64,000 bases of DNA from Massiliimalia sp050943535 (lineage in GTDB: Bacteria; Bacillota; Clostridia; Oscillospirales; Ruminococcaceae), in contig JBMNPJ010000005.1 in NCBI GenBank assembly GCA_050943535.1, positions 62,001-126,000 of the forward strand, in the 5' to 3' direction. Positions 9,301 to 18,105 of this stretch are shown in pieces. The stretch's first letter is position 1; each line of letters begins with the position of its first letter. The notes under the pieces were generated by a model. The model had not been told where the DNA came from. It made no database searches and saw only the letters and a program-made list of their open reading frames with translations. The position numbers were made by a program, and so were the translations under genes.

Positions 9301-9348
9301 ATACTACATTGTATTGGAAATCGCAAGAAAAACGGGAAAAGCACTGCA

Positions 9349-9377
9349 TTGACACTGTATTTTTTAACGATTATAAT
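9349..9377 (+). promoter_or_regulatory. Strong sigma-A promoter of the TetM-like gene
   Basis: TTGACA (9349-9354), 17-bp spacer, TATAAT (9372-9377): both hexamers are perfect. This predicts a transcript start near 9384 and a 75-nt leader. Confidence 0.85.
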
Positions 9378-9458
9378 AGAACCCAGATAATTTTGTACGG
9401 AAAAAATTAAAAATAGGAAAGCGGAAAACAGCGGTAGAAGAGGAGATAATGATAGATC

Positions 9459-11417
9459 ATGGCAGAGATTTTAAATGTGGGGATCGTGGCGCATGTAGAT
9501 GCAGGAAAAACGACGGTCACCGAACAAATTTTATATCAGTCCGGAGCAGTGCGCCGGGCAGGACGTGTGGATGAGGGAACTGCGCAGACCGATTTTCTGG
9601 AAGTGGAACGCATGCGGGGGATTTCGGTTCGAGCTTCTTCAGTTTCTGTCATGTATCAGGGAAAACAGCTGAATCTGATTGATACACCGGGGCATGTGGA
9701 TTTTGTGGCAGAAGTAGAACGCTCTTTGTCAGTGTTGGATATGGGGATTCTTGTGGTTTCTGCTTCGGAAGGGATTCAGTCTCACACAGAGCTTTTATAC
9801 CATGCACTGCGCAGTATGAAAACCGGAACCATGGTATTTCTCAATAAAATCGATTTGGCAGGAAGTCATATTTCAGAAATTCTCAGGGATTTAAAAGAAC
9901 GGTTTCAGCTTCCGGTATTGCTTTGCAGCCAGGTTGAGGGAGAGGGTACCAAAGATTGCCGTACTGCTCTTTGCGACTGGGAAGATCCGGAGTTTTATGA
10001 ACAGGTATGCGAAGTACTTTGCGAATCAGATGATCAGCTGATGGAACAATACCTGTCCGGAGAAAAGATTCCTGTATCAGAGCTGCAGCAGCAGTTTCAA
10101 AATCAGCTGGCGCAGGGGCGTTTTCTGCCGGTTTTGTGCGGCAGCGGTTTGCTGGGAATCGGGATTTTGGATTTGTTGGATTTTTTGGTATCCTGCTGTG
10201 GAGACTGCACCAAAACAAAACAGGGTGACGCTTTGTCCGGAATGGTATACCAGGTAAGCCACGATAAAACCATGGGACGGATTGCCCATGTGCGGTTGTT
10301 TGAGGGAAGCCTTAAAAACCGGGACAGTATTGTGCTGTCATCTCAGCCGGAACCGGTGAAAATCACTCAGATCCGCCGGTACATGGGATCTCGGTTTGTG
10401 GACTTGGGTGAAGCAAAAGCCGGCGATGTAGTAGCCCTGTGCGGCATGAGCCAGGTGCGCGTTGGGGATATTTTAGGAACCTGTGAGGAGATGACCCATT
10501 GTTCAATGGCTGTGCCAGTCATGCGGGTCAGCGTAGTTCCAAAACAGACGGAACAGCTTTATCTTTTGTTTTCTGCATTGGAGGAAATCTGCGCAGAAGA
10601 CCCTCAGCTGGATTTGGAATACTATCCGGAAGAACAGGAGATCAACATTCATATTATGGGAAAAATCCAGCTGGAAATTTTACAGGAAATTCTACGTCAG
10701 AGATATGATCTGGAGGTTTCCTTTTCTGCTCCTACTGTGATTTATAAGGAAACCCCTGCCCGAAAAGGAGTTGGTTTGGAAGAGTATACCATGCCGAAAC
10801 CCTGTTGGGCAATTATCCAGTTGGAAATTGAACCAGCGGCACCTGGTTCCGGATTGGAATATCATTCAGTGGTACCAAATGATCAAATTTTTTACCGGTA
10901 TCAGCACCATATTGAGACGGAACTTCCCCGAGCACTGAAGCAGGGACTGTATAACTGGGAAGTGACTGATTTAAAGGTAACCTTAATTGGTGGGTCTCAC
11001 CATACGGTGCACACCCATCCCATGGATTTCTTTTTAGCTACGCCGCTGGCGGTGATGAACGGGCTGGAACACACAGGCACCGTTTTGCTGGAACCGATCC
11101 AGATGCTGCGCATTTGGGGACCGGAAGAATATTTAGGAAAAGTGATTGGGGATATGGTAGCTATGCGGGGAGAGTATGATTCTCCCGTGATCCAGAAAGG
11201 GGAATTTGTGCTGGAAGCAAAAGTCCCTGTGGAAGAATCCGTGGAGTACGCCATTCGTCTGGCGTCCATGACTTCTGGAAAAGCTCATTTGTCTGCCCGA
11301 TTTTTGGAATATGCTCCCTGTCCTCCGGGAATGGAGCGCCGCGCCAAACGGCATGGAGTAGACCCAAGAAACCGGGAACAGTGGATTTTAAGCAGGAGAA
11401 ATGCCATGTCCAGATGA
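9459..11417 (+). CDS. TetM-like ribosomal protection GTPase (EF-G family)
   Basis: Translation-factor GTPase that would bind the ribosome in place of EF-G. G-domain motifs: AHVDAGKT (residues 11-18), DTPGH (75-79), NKID (129-132); the switch I motif reads RMRGIS rather than the usual RQRGIT. Length 652 is close to the 639 of Tet(M), and the order of domains II-V matches. In domain IV the segment HTHPMDFFLATP aligns with the Tet(M) loop VSTPADFRMLAP, so the loop that displaces tetracycline is altered. EF-G itself is longer, which argues against fusA. Tetracycline resistance is possible but not shown; a housekeeping or other antibiotic role is equally open. A perfect promoter drives it. Confidence 0.85.
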   Translation: MAEILNVGIVAHVDAGKTTVTEQILYQSGAVRRAGRVDEGTAQTDFLEVERMRGISVRASSVSVMYQGKQLNLIDTPGHVDFVAEVERSLSVLDMGILVVSASEGIQSHTELLYHALRSMKTGTMVFLNKIDLAGSHISEILRDLKERFQLPVLLCSQVEGEGTKDCRTALCDWEDPEFYEQVCEVLCESDDQLMEQYLSGEKIPVSELQQQFQNQLAQGRFLPVLCGSGLLGIGILDLLDFLVSCCGDCTKTKQGDALSGMVYQVSHDKTMGRIAHVRLFEGSLKNRDSIVLSSQPEPVKITQIRRYMGSRFVDLGEAKAGDVVALCGMSQVRVGDILGTCEEMTHCSMAVPVMRVSVVPKQTEQLYLLFSALEEICAEDPQLDLEYYPEEQEINIHIMGKIQLEILQEILRQRYDLEVSFSAPTVIYKETPARKGVGLEEYTMPKPCWAIIQLEIEPAAPGSGLEYHSVVPNDQIFYRYQHHIETELPRALKQGLYNWEVTDLKVTLIGGSHHTVHTHPMDFFLATPLAVMNGLEHTGTVLLEPIQMLRIWGPEEYLGKVIGDMVAMRGEYDSPVIQKGEFVLEAKVPVEESVEYAIRLASMTSGKAHLSARFLEYAPCPPGMERRAKRHGVDPRNREQWILSRRNAMSR

Positions 11418-11467
11418 ACTTTTGAGGAAAATATGATATACTGAAAGAAAAAGATTGGGGTGGCAGG

Positions 11468-12541
11468 ATGAAGTCCATGATAGAGGAAGATTTGTTCCAA
11501 CGAAATCAAGAAATTTTAGATACATTGATTCGGCGGATTCAGCGGGACTGCCCCAACGCAGTGGATATCATTGCTTTGGGCGGCTCCTTTTTGGATGGGG
11601 ATTTTTATGAAAAATCCGATTTGGATCTAAAAATTATTGTAAACGACTCAAAGGAATGCAGCTTTTCTTCCTGCTTTTTGCTGGGGGAGGTAGGGTTTGA
11701 CCTTTACGCCCAAACCTGGGATGTGTGGGAAGAGATGGCGCAATTTGGCACCCCGTATGCAAACAGTCTGGCTGCCTGCCGGATTTTGTACAGCCGCACC
11801 CTTCAGTGCCGGGAACGGTTTGAAAAATTGAGCCGCCGGTTCCAGGAGCAGCTCAAAATGGGATTTTCCATCGAGCTGGGGAAAAAAGCGAAACAGGAAA
11901 TGGAACAGGCCTTTGCCGCTTTTGGGAAGCTTTGCTGTGAACAGGAGCTGGGGAAAGGAAGGGTGCTGGCAGCACAGGTGTTTTCCCATTGTGCTAACGC
12001 CCTTTGCTACTTAAACGCAACCTTTTGGAAACGAGGAACCAAGCGGAGAAGAGAAGAACTTTCTCAAATGGAGCAGCTGCCCCAGGACTTTCTTTTCTGG
12101 GTAGATGAAATGCCCCAGTCAAAAGACATTCTTTTGCTTCGGCAGTCCGCAGAACAGATGATTCAGGGCGTAAACCGTCTCCTTCAAAAGAGAATGGAGG
12201 AGGTTTCGCCTCATATCGTTTCTCCCCAAAGGCTGAAAGGTACCTACGAAGAATGCTGGTCAAATTATGTAAACAAAATCCGAACAGCGGTGTCACAAAA
12301 GGATGCCTTTTTTGCTTATCTGGCAGGATGTGACTGCCAAATGTATTTGGATGAAATGAAAGAATGGGCGGGAATTCCCCCAATGGATTTGATGAAAGAT
12401 TTTTGTCCGGATCATCTGGAATGGCTGGAGCAGTCCTTGGAACAGGTTCTGAACATTTATGAGGAACAATATCGCCAAAATGGACTGGCGCCGGAACAGT
12501 ATGACACAGTCGAAGCATGGAAACGTGCCTATTTGGCGTGA
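11468..12541 (+). CDS. Nucleotidyltransferase-fold protein
   Basis: The N-terminal domain has the polymerase-beta nucleotidyltransferase motif: GGS at residues 38-40, then SDLDLKI with D51 and D53 as the likely metal ligands. The rest (about 150-357) is helical, with no recognised active site. Aminoglycoside nucleotidyltransferases and HEPN-partnered MNTs share this first domain, but the substrate cannot be told. It starts 50 nt after the TetM-like gene and may share its transcript. ATG 11468 and ATG 11477 are both possible; AGGA is better spaced for 11477. The neighbouring ribosome-protection gene makes a resistance role tempting but unproven. Confidence 0.75.
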   Translation: MKSMIEEDLFQRNQEILDTLIRRIQRDCPNAVDIIALGGSFLDGDFYEKSDLDLKIIVNDSKECSFSSCFLLGEVGFDLYAQTWDVWEEMAQFGTPYANSLAACRILYSRTLQCRERFEKLSRRFQEQLKMGFSIELGKKAKQEMEQAFAAFGKLCCEQELGKGRVLAAQVFSHCANALCYLNATFWKRGTKRRREELSQMEQLPQDFLFWVDEMPQSKDILLLRQSAEQMIQGVNRLLQKRMEEVSPHIVSPQRLKGTYEECWSNYVNKIRTAVSQKDAFFAYLAGCDCQMYLDEMKEWAGIPPMDLMKDFCPDHLEWLEQSLEQVLNIYEEQYRQNGLAPEQYDTVEAWKRAYLA

Positions 12542-12573
12542 CAGGACAAAAACACGCAGGAAGGAAAACATTC

Positions 12574-13482
12574 ATGAATTATGAAATAAATTTCAGTCAG
12601 TACCGGCACAATTTCAGCTTGCCGGCTTCTGTTGTGGAAGATCACCTCAAGGAAATTGATTCTGATTATTTAAAGGTGATTTTGCTTATTTTTAAAAATC
12701 CAGACAAGAATTACAGTACCGGACTGCTTTCGAATCTGCTGAACCTGTCCCCGAGCAAAGTGGAAAAAGCAATTGGATACTGGGTGAAAAAAGGGGTTTT
12801 GCTGGGGGACTCTCAGGCCGTTCCGGAACAGGTGCACACCGTTTCCAAAACGGCGGTGACATCTGCTGCGCCTATCTGTGACACCGAGTTAAAATATCTG
12901 CTCTCCAGTGTGGAAGGCTTGCTCCAGCGTCCGGCGACCTCTGCGGATGTGAAGACGCTGACCTATATCTACGAGTATTATCGGCTTCCGGCAGATGTGA
13001 TTTTGATGGCAATTCAATATGCGGTGGAACGGGGAAAAGACAGCATTAAATACATTGAATCAGTTTGTATCGGCTGGTATGATCAGGGGATTGTAACCCA
13101 TACTCAGGCAGAGGAATATCTGCAGCGCATGTCCAAAGAACAGGAGTTTGAGGGAATCATCAAAAAAATGTTTGGAATCAGCGGCAGAAAACTGATTGCT
13201 TCCGAAGAAAAGTTTATTGCTTCCTGGTTTGAAAAATATCATTTTCCTTTGGATATGATTCAGCTGGCATATGAAAAAACCGTGCAGAATACCGGAAAGG
13301 TCGCCTTTGCCTATACCAACAAAATTTTGCTCAACTGGAATAAAAAAGGGTTTTCTACCTTGCAGGATGTGCTGGAAAACGAAGGGGCAAAGGGATACAG
13401 CACACACCATACCGGAACCAGATCCTATGATATTGAAGAATTTGAAAAGTATCTGGATGAAATCCCCAAACTGGATGATTAA
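12574..13482 (+). CDS. dnaD: DnaD domain protein, primosome component
   Basis: DnaD-like proteins help load the replicative helicase in Firmicutes. The first 100 residues form a winged-helix type domain (YFNTGLLSNLL-like region STGLLSNLLNLSPSKVEKAI). Two DnaB_2/DnaD helical repeats follow, with IYEYYRLPADVILMAIQYAV and WFEKYHFPLDMIQLAYEKTV in matching places, each ending in a YI/ILLNW-like segment. ATG 12574 follows AGGAAGGA; 302 residues. It is 15 nt before dnaI, the usual clostridial pairing. The two are very likely co-transcribed. Confidence 0.87.
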   Translation: MNYEINFSQYRHNFSLPASVVEDHLKEIDSDYLKVILLIFKNPDKNYSTGLLSNLLNLSPSKVEKAIGYWVKKGVLLGDSQAVPEQVHTVSKTAVTSAAPICDTELKYLLSSVEGLLQRPATSADVKTLTYIYEYYRLPADVILMAIQYAVERGKDSIKYIESVCIGWYDQGIVTHTQAEEYLQRMSKEQEFEGIIKKMFGISGRKLIASEEKFIASWFEKYHFPLDMIQLAYEKTVQNTGKVAFAYTNKILLNWNKKGFSTLQDVLENEGAKGYSTHHTGTRSYDIEEFEKYLDEIPKLDD

Positions 13483-13497
13483 AGGAGGCGGTAACGG

Positions 13498-14493
13498 ATG
13501 ACCAAAAAAGAACAGTATGAAAAAGCCATGAATATTTTAGCCACCCGGCGGCAGAATGCAGCTGCCCAGCAGCAAAAACGCCGGGAAGAAGTGCTGCGCC
13601 GTCTGCCTGAGATTGCACAGATGGAGCGGGTTATGAGCCAGTCAGTGATTCGGCTGTCTAAACTGATTTTATCAAAACAGGGGGATTCCGGCGAGATTAT
13701 CCCTCAGATTATGCAGGAAAATCTGTCGATGCAGGAAAAAATCGCCCAGTTGCTGCAGGAACAAGGATATCCGGCGGATTACCTGAAATGCCGTTATACC
13801 TGTTCCCGGTGTGAAGATACTGGCTTTGTAGACGGGGAGCGGTGCAGCTGTTTGACCATGCTGTTAAAGCAGATTGCCGCAGAAGATTTTAACAGTACTG
13901 TTTCACTGCGCACCCATCGTTTTGAGGATTTTGATTTAAATTACTACAGCAATGATAACCGCAATGGGAATGGTCTGTCTGACCGTCAGGTGATGGAACA
14001 GATTTTCCGCTTTTGCGAAAATTACGCCAAAGGATTCCGTCCCCATTCTCCAAGTATTCTCATGCTGGGGGATACAGGGCTTGGAAAAACCCATCTGTCA
14101 TTGGCTATTGCGGAAGAAGTGATCCGCAAAGGATACAGCGTCCTTTACGGCAGCGCCCAGGACTTTTTTAGCCGAATTCAAAATGAGTACTTTGGAAAGG
14201 GCAAGGACGGGGCAGATACCATGCAGGACATTCTGCAGGCGGATTTGCTGATTTTGGATGATTTGGGAGCGGAATATGAAAGCAGTTTTTCCGCCTCCGC
14301 TTTTTACAACATTGTCAACGGGCGTCTCAATCAAAACCGTCCCACCATTATCAGCACTAACCTGTCTGTGAAAGAGATTGAGTCCCGGTATACTGATCGG
14401 GTACTGTCCCGGCTGATGGCACTGTATCAGACAGTGAAATTTGTAGGAAAGGATATTCGCCAGCAAAAACGGCAGAATAAAAAGCGAAGCTAA
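13498..14493 (+). CDS. DnaC/DnaI-type helicase loader ATPase
   Basis: AAA+ ATPase that delivers the replicative helicase to DNA. An N-terminal helical part is followed by a zinc-ribbon-like cluster (C98, C102, C105, C116, C118), Walker A GDTGLGKT (191-198), Walker B LLILDDLGAE and a sensor II-type arginine region near YTDRVLSRLM. The 331-residue length matches clostridial DnaI. GGAGG precedes ATG 13498. The stop overlaps the start of sfsA (TAATG). Confidence 0.9.
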   Translation: MTKKEQYEKAMNILATRRQNAAAQQQKRREEVLRRLPEIAQMERVMSQSVIRLSKLILSKQGDSGEIIPQIMQENLSMQEKIAQLLQEQGYPADYLKCRYTCSRCEDTGFVDGERCSCLTMLLKQIAAEDFNSTVSLRTHRFEDFDLNYYSNDNRNGNGLSDRQVMEQIFRFCENYAKGFRPHSPSILMLGDTGLGKTHLSLAIAEEVIRKGYSVLYGSAQDFFSRIQNEYFGKGKDGADTMQDILQADLLILDDLGAEYESSFSASAFYNIVNGRLNQNRPTIISTNLSVKEIESRYTDRVLSRLMALYQTVKFVGKDIRQQKRQNKKRS

Positions 14494-15173
14494 TGGAATA
14501 TCAACACATTCGGCAGGCAGTGTTCCTGCGCCGTCCCAATCGATTTATTGCCCATATTCTCATTGATGGGAAAGAGCAATTATGCCATGTAAAAAACACG
14601 GGCAGATGTGCGGAACTGCTGATCCCTAACCGAACCATTTATGTACAGCAGCACAACGATTCTGCCCGGAAGACTCAGTTTTCCCTGATAGCGGTACAAA
14701 AGGGAGAACGGCTGATTAACATGGATTCCCAGATTCCCAACCGTGTGGTGGAAGAATGGCTGCGGAAAGGCGGGCTGGGAAAAGAGCTTACTCTGCTTCG
14801 GCCGGAAACCAAGTGGGGGAATTCCCGTTTTGATTTTTACGGTGAGACAGAAACCAGCCGCTTTTTTATGGAGGTAAAGGGCGTTACCTTAGAGGAAGAC
14901 GGAATCGTCCGTTTTCCGGATGCGCCCACCCAGCGGGGAATCAAACATCTGGAAGAATTGTGCCTGTGTGTCAAAGAAGGATACGAAGCCTATGCTTTGT
15001 TTTTGATTCAGATGAAAGGGGTTCGCTGGTTTGAGCCAAACTGGAAAACTCATGCTGATTTTGGCACTGCCATGGAGAAAGCGAAAAAGGCAGGGGTACA
15101 TTTACTTGCCATGGACTGTAATGTGACGCCGGAACATATTTCCGCAGGAGATTTTGTGGAAATCCGTTTATAG
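14493..15173 (+). CDS. sfsA: SfsA family DNA/RNA nuclease
   Basis: The full-length 226-residue SfsA shows FLRRPNRFIAHILIDG at residues 11-26, the OB-like HVKNTGRCAELL block, then the PD-(D/E)XK nuclease core with RFDF and EVKGVTL (catalytic Glu and Lys), and FPDAPTQRGIKHLEEL. SfsA was first linked to sugar fermentation regulation and is now seen as a nucleic-acid nuclease; its cellular role here is unknown. It starts inside the dnaI stop codon, so it is translated in coupling. Confidence 0.92.
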   Translation: MEYQHIRQAVFLRRPNRFIAHILIDGKEQLCHVKNTGRCAELLIPNRTIYVQQHNDSARKTQFSLIAVQKGERLINMDSQIPNRVVEEWLRKGGLGKELTLLRPETKWGNSRFDFYGETETSRFFMEVKGVTLEEDGIVRFPDAPTQRGIKHLEELCLCVKEGYEAYALFLIQMKGVRWFEPNWKTHADFGTAMEKAKKAGVHLLAMDCNVTPEHISAGDFVEIRL

Positions 15174-15195
15174 TTTATAAAGAGATTGACGGAAT

Positions 15196-15532
15196 AAAGA
15201 TACTTCGTTCGTATTTTGTCGGTTGGGTGGAAAAGCTCAGTAGTTTTTGCTTTACTGACAAAGTTTGTGCCAAAGACCATTGACCCCCGGGGCCACCCTG
15301 GTGGGCTTACGCAGCCCACACCTGCGCCATTTCCTTTTGATGGCCAAAAGAAATGGAAAGAAAAGGCCACCAGAGGGGCGTCCTCCGGAGATATATAGTT
15401 AGTCGGCCAGCCCCTCTGGACACCCCGAGTATAGTTTGCACATCTGTGTGAAACGGTTATTTTGTGGAAAGCGCTGCGGCGGCGCTTCCTCACACCTTGT
15501 TAGCTGAGAATAAATCACCTAATGTTTTTGCT
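15196..15532 (-). repeat. Alpha element with beta repeats on both sides
   Basis: Read on the minus strand, from the ABC operon terminator outward: a beta loop (15496-15532), an alpha core with the rRNA-like hairpin AGCGCCGCCGCAGCGCT-type segment, the stem CCAGAGGGGC / GCCCCTCTGG, the hairpin CCATTTCTTTT / AAAAGGAAATGG and GTGGGC / GCCCAC, then a second beta-type palindrome at 15200-15265. The element is sense to the upstream minus-strand ABC operon. No gene is seen in 15174-15615; the open frames follow repeat sequence. Confidence 0.75.
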
Positions 15533-15591
15533 ATACTGATAAAAATAATTGCCCCCGGGTAAAACCCGGGGGCAATTATTTTTATCAGTAT
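15533..15591. terminator. Bidirectional terminator, 28-bp perfect hairpin
   Basis: Two perfect 28-nt arms (15533-15560 and 15564-15591) with a 3-nt loop AAA. The core GCCCCCGGGT / ACCCGGGGGC is flanked by A/T runs, giving a U-tract on both strands. It serves the convergent sfsA and ABC transporter transcripts. Confidence 0.9.
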
Positions 15592-15615
15592 GAAGGAATC
15601 GTAATCCTTTGCTTT

Positions 15616-16455
15616 TTATTCCAAATTGAGCTTGTTTGACAGGATGTGGTTTGTGATGATAAAACATACAATTGCCTGGAATAGACAGAGCAGGGATATA
15701 CCTACCAGAGAAATGTGAACAAACCAGATGGTGTTGTCCTTCAGAAAACTCAAGGTATTTTCTAATGTTATCCCGGCCACAAGCATGATAAATCCCTGTA
15801 CTAAAGAAAATACAAAGTCAATTACCATGTAAAAACCAAAGGAATATAAAATCCGGTGGCTGTTTCGGGTGTGCCCCAGGGCAATGGCAGCGTAAAAGGC
15901 TAAAATACTGGCAGCACATGATACTAAAACAAGGATGATGATTTCAATAAAGTAGAAAATCATGTGAATCAAGCTGAAATTTTTCATCAATCGAGCGAAA
16001 ACTTCCGGAAGAGACTCCATGAGTTTTCCCATTGCAATAAAGAAATCGGTGTCTACGGTAAGTACAAAAATAGAAAGAATGGTGACAATGATACTGCCGA
16101 TAATCCATAAAATAGAAACGATCATTTTGGACCAGATATGCAAAACCGGTTTTACCGGAAGGGTAAACATCAAGTATCCTTCATCACCCAGCAGATTTTT
16201 GTAAAACCGCTGCAGCATAATAAATAGGGTCAAAACAAAAGTCGCCATAATAATCAGCACATAAACCATAACAGCGCCGCCCTGAATCAGCGCCAGGGAA
16301 CTTTCAATCAAAGGAGGCAGGTTTCTTTGGTTAATGTGTGGGGAAAAGAACATGAAAAAACGGTTAATTACGGCAAAGGCAAAAATGCCGGCATACATTG
16401 GCAAAAACCAGCGGGCAGTTGCCTTGATTTCGTATTTGAGTAATTTATTCAGCAT
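15616..16455 (-). CDS. ABC transporter permease (ABC-2 type)
   Basis: A 279-residue membrane protein with six hydrophobic segments and a short cytoplasmic N-terminus (MLNKLLKYEIKATARWF), as in single-gene permeases of YtrA-regulated exporters. Its start overlaps the end of the ATPase gene, and both follow a GntR regulator, so it is the membrane half of that exporter. The substrate is unknown; related systems respond to cell-envelope antibiotics or lipid II binders. Confidence 0.82.
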   Translation of the reverse strand: MLNKLLKYEIKATARWFLPMYAGIFAFAVINRFFMFFSPHINQRNLPPLIESSLALIQGGAVMVYVLIIMATFVLTLFIMLQRFYKNLLGDEGYLMFTLPVKPVLHIWSKMIVSILWIIGSIIVTILSIFVLTVDTDFFIAMGKLMESLPEVFARLMKNFSLIHMIFYFIEIIILVLVSCAASILAFYAAIALGHTRNSHRILYSFGFYMVIDFVFSLVQGFIMLVAGITLENTLSFLKDNTIWFVHISLVGISLLCLFQAIVCFIITNHILSNKLNLE

Positions 16456-17147
16456 CGGAATACCTCCCGGAATAATTCGTCTACAGATTTTCCATTTTGC
16501 TCTCTGATTTCATCCACAGAGGAGGCCAGTACCAGATTTCCATTTTGAATGAAAATAACATCGTCCAGAATTTTTTCGATATCAGAAATCAGATGGGTAG
16601 AAATAATTACGGTAGCGTTTTCATTGTAGTTTGTAATGATGGTGTTGAGAATATAATCTCTGGCCGCAGGGTCTACGCCGCCGATAGGTTCATCCAGCAG
16701 GTATAAATCGGCATCACGGCTCATGACCAAAATCAGCTGAACCTTTTCTTTGGTCCCCTTTGACATGGTTTTTAATCGGTCTTTGGGGTTGATGTTCAGA
16801 CGTGCCAGCATGTCATATGCTTTTGGGGCATTGAAATTGGCGTAAAAATCCTGGAAGAATGCGATCATCTGTTCAACCCGCATCCAGTCATTTAAATAGG
16901 TGCGTTCCGGCAGATAGGAGACAACCTGTTTGGATTCAGTCCCAACCGGTTTGCCGTGAATGAGAATTTGACCGGAAGTAGGGGTTAAAATCCCGCTGAT
17001 CATTTTAATCAAAGTGGTTTTTCCGCTTCCGTTGGGTCCCAGCAAACCGATAATTCTGCCCGATTGAATGGTAAGGTTTGTAAAGTTCAGTGCATTTTTT
17101 CCGGGATAGGTTTTTGTGATTCCCTGGCATTCCAATAAAGAACTCAT
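16449..17147 (-). CDS. ABC transporter ATP-binding protein
   Basis: The 232-residue nucleotide-binding domain has Walker A GPNGSGKTT (37-45), a weak signature motif (MSKGTKEKVQL instead of LSGGQ), Walker B DLYLLDEPIGGVD and the H-loop STHLI. The altered signature is common in small ABC-2 exporters of this type. It overlaps the GntR gene by 4 nt and the permease gene by 7 nt, so the three are one operon. Confidence 0.9.
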   Translation of the reverse strand: MSSLLECQGITKTYPGKNALNFTNLTIQSGRIIGLLGPNGSGKTTLIKMISGILTPTSGQILIHGKPVGTESKQVVSYLPERTYLNDWMRVEQMIAFFQDFYANFNAPKAYDMLARLNINPKDRLKTMSKGTKEKVQLILVMSRDADLYLLDEPIGGVDPAARDYILNTIITNYNENATVIISTHLISDIEKILDDVIFIQNGNLVLASSVDEIREQNGKSVDELFREVFRC

Positions 17148-17512
17148 ACCGTTTCCTCCTGTTCTGACTCTAAAATTGTGATGATTTCTTCTTTGCTCAG
17201 TCCCAGCCTCTGCATTTTTTGCAAAAATTCTTGAATCTCTTTTAAAGCAAACGATTTTTTCATTTGTTGTATCATATCGGTGTCCTCCGTAATAAATCGT
17301 CCTGCGGTACGTTGGGTGAATACCAGTCCGTCCCGTTCCAGTTCTGCCATGGCTTTTTGCATGGTGTTAGGATTGACACCAGCCTGAGCTGCCAGGTCAC
17401 GGACCGATTCTAGTTTACTGCCTGGTGGATAAGTGCCTGCGATAATGCGCAGTTTCATTTGCTCCACCAATTGCACATAAATCGGACGGTCGGATTCGAA
17501 TTTCCAATTCAA
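17144..17512 (-). CDS. GntR family regulator, YtrA subfamily
   Basis: A short 122-residue GntR protein: winged helix-turn-helix (about residues 10-75, with PPGSKLESVRDLAAQAGVNP) and a short helical tail rather than a ligand domain, which defines the YtrA subfamily. These repress their own ABC operon. The TTG start follows AGGAG 9-10 nt upstream. The perfect operator at 17536-17571 lies in its promoter. Confidence 0.9.
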   Translation of the reverse strand: MNWKFESDRPIYVQLVEQMKLRIIAGTYPPGSKLESVRDLAAQAGVNPNTMQKAMAELERDGLVFTQRTAGRFITEDTDMIQQMKKSFALKEIQEFLQKMQRLGLSKEEIITILESEQEETV

Positions 17513-17535
17513 ACCGTTCAGCTCCTCTCTTGTTT

Positions 17536-17571
17536 TGTATTATTGTATTATTAACTTGATACAATAATACA
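17536..17571. promoter_or_regulatory. Probable YtrA-type operator over the ABC operon promoter
   Basis: Perfect inverted repeat TGTATTATTGTAT (17536-17548) and ATACAATAATACA (17559-17571), separated by 10 bp, 24 nt upstream of the GntR start. The arms themselves contain likely promoter hexamers (TTGTAT and TAATAC, 16 bp apart on the minus strand). Autorepression is inferred from this position and from the subfamily. Confidence 0.8.
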
Positions 17572-17716
17572 TCCGTTTTTTTGTTTTGTCAAGAACTTTT
17601 TTCTGATTCTTTCAAAGAGTGCTGTGCCGCATTTCCGGATACACCCCATGGAATGCAGTGAATTTTTTATTTAGAAATAACTCAGCGGGACTTAAGAAAT
17701 ACTTAAGAAATGCTGC

Positions 17717-17745
17717 TTGAAGATTAATATTATATTTTATATAAT
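17717..17745 (+). promoter_or_regulatory. Promoter of the PadR-DUF1700-DUF4097 operon
   Basis: TTGAAG (17717-17722), 17-bp spacer, TATAAT (17740-17745), 40 nt before the padR start. Confidence 0.75.
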
Positions 17746-17784
17746 ATTGATGAAATGAGTTTTGCAGCAAAGGGGGCATGGAAA

Positions 17785-18105
17785 ATGACCTTTAACATCA
17801 GTTCTGCGTTGTTAGAAGCCTGTGTGCTATCTTCGCTGGAACAGGAAGATGCTTATGGATACATTCTCACCCAAAAGGTAAAAGAGGTAATGAGTATCTC
17901 AGAATCCACTTTATACCCAGTATTGAGAAGACTTTTAAATACAGGATATTTAATGGCATATGACCAGCCGTTTCAGGGGCGAAACCGCCGCTATTACCAC
18001 TTAACGGATGTAGGAAAAGACCAGCTTGAAACTTATCGGAAAGACTGGATTATTTACCGAGGTCAGGTAGACAAAATTTTAATGGGAGGGGTACAAAGTG
18101 ACTAG
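17785..18105 (+). CDS. PadR family transcriptional regulator
   Basis: A compact PadR of 106 residues: winged helix-turn-helix with SEQEDAYGYILTQKV-type and SESTLYPVLRRLLNTGYL segments, then a Y-rich wing (RNRRYYHLTDVGKDQL). ATG 17785 is set by AGGGGG at 17771-17776; an upstream start at 17755 has no such site. Its stop overlaps the GTG of the next gene. Small PadR proteins usually repress the membrane and surface genes co-transcribed with them. Confidence 0.9.
   Translation: MTFNISSALLEACVLSSLEQEDAYGYILTQKVKEVMSISESTLYPVLRRLLNTGYLMAYDQPFQGRNRRYYHLTDVGKDQLETYRKDWIIYRGQVDKILMGGVQSD

Noticed and set aside
9459..11417. Calling this gene tet(M) or claiming tetracycline resistance.
   Set aside because: The domain IV loop differs from Tet(M), and no resistance can be read from sequence alone.
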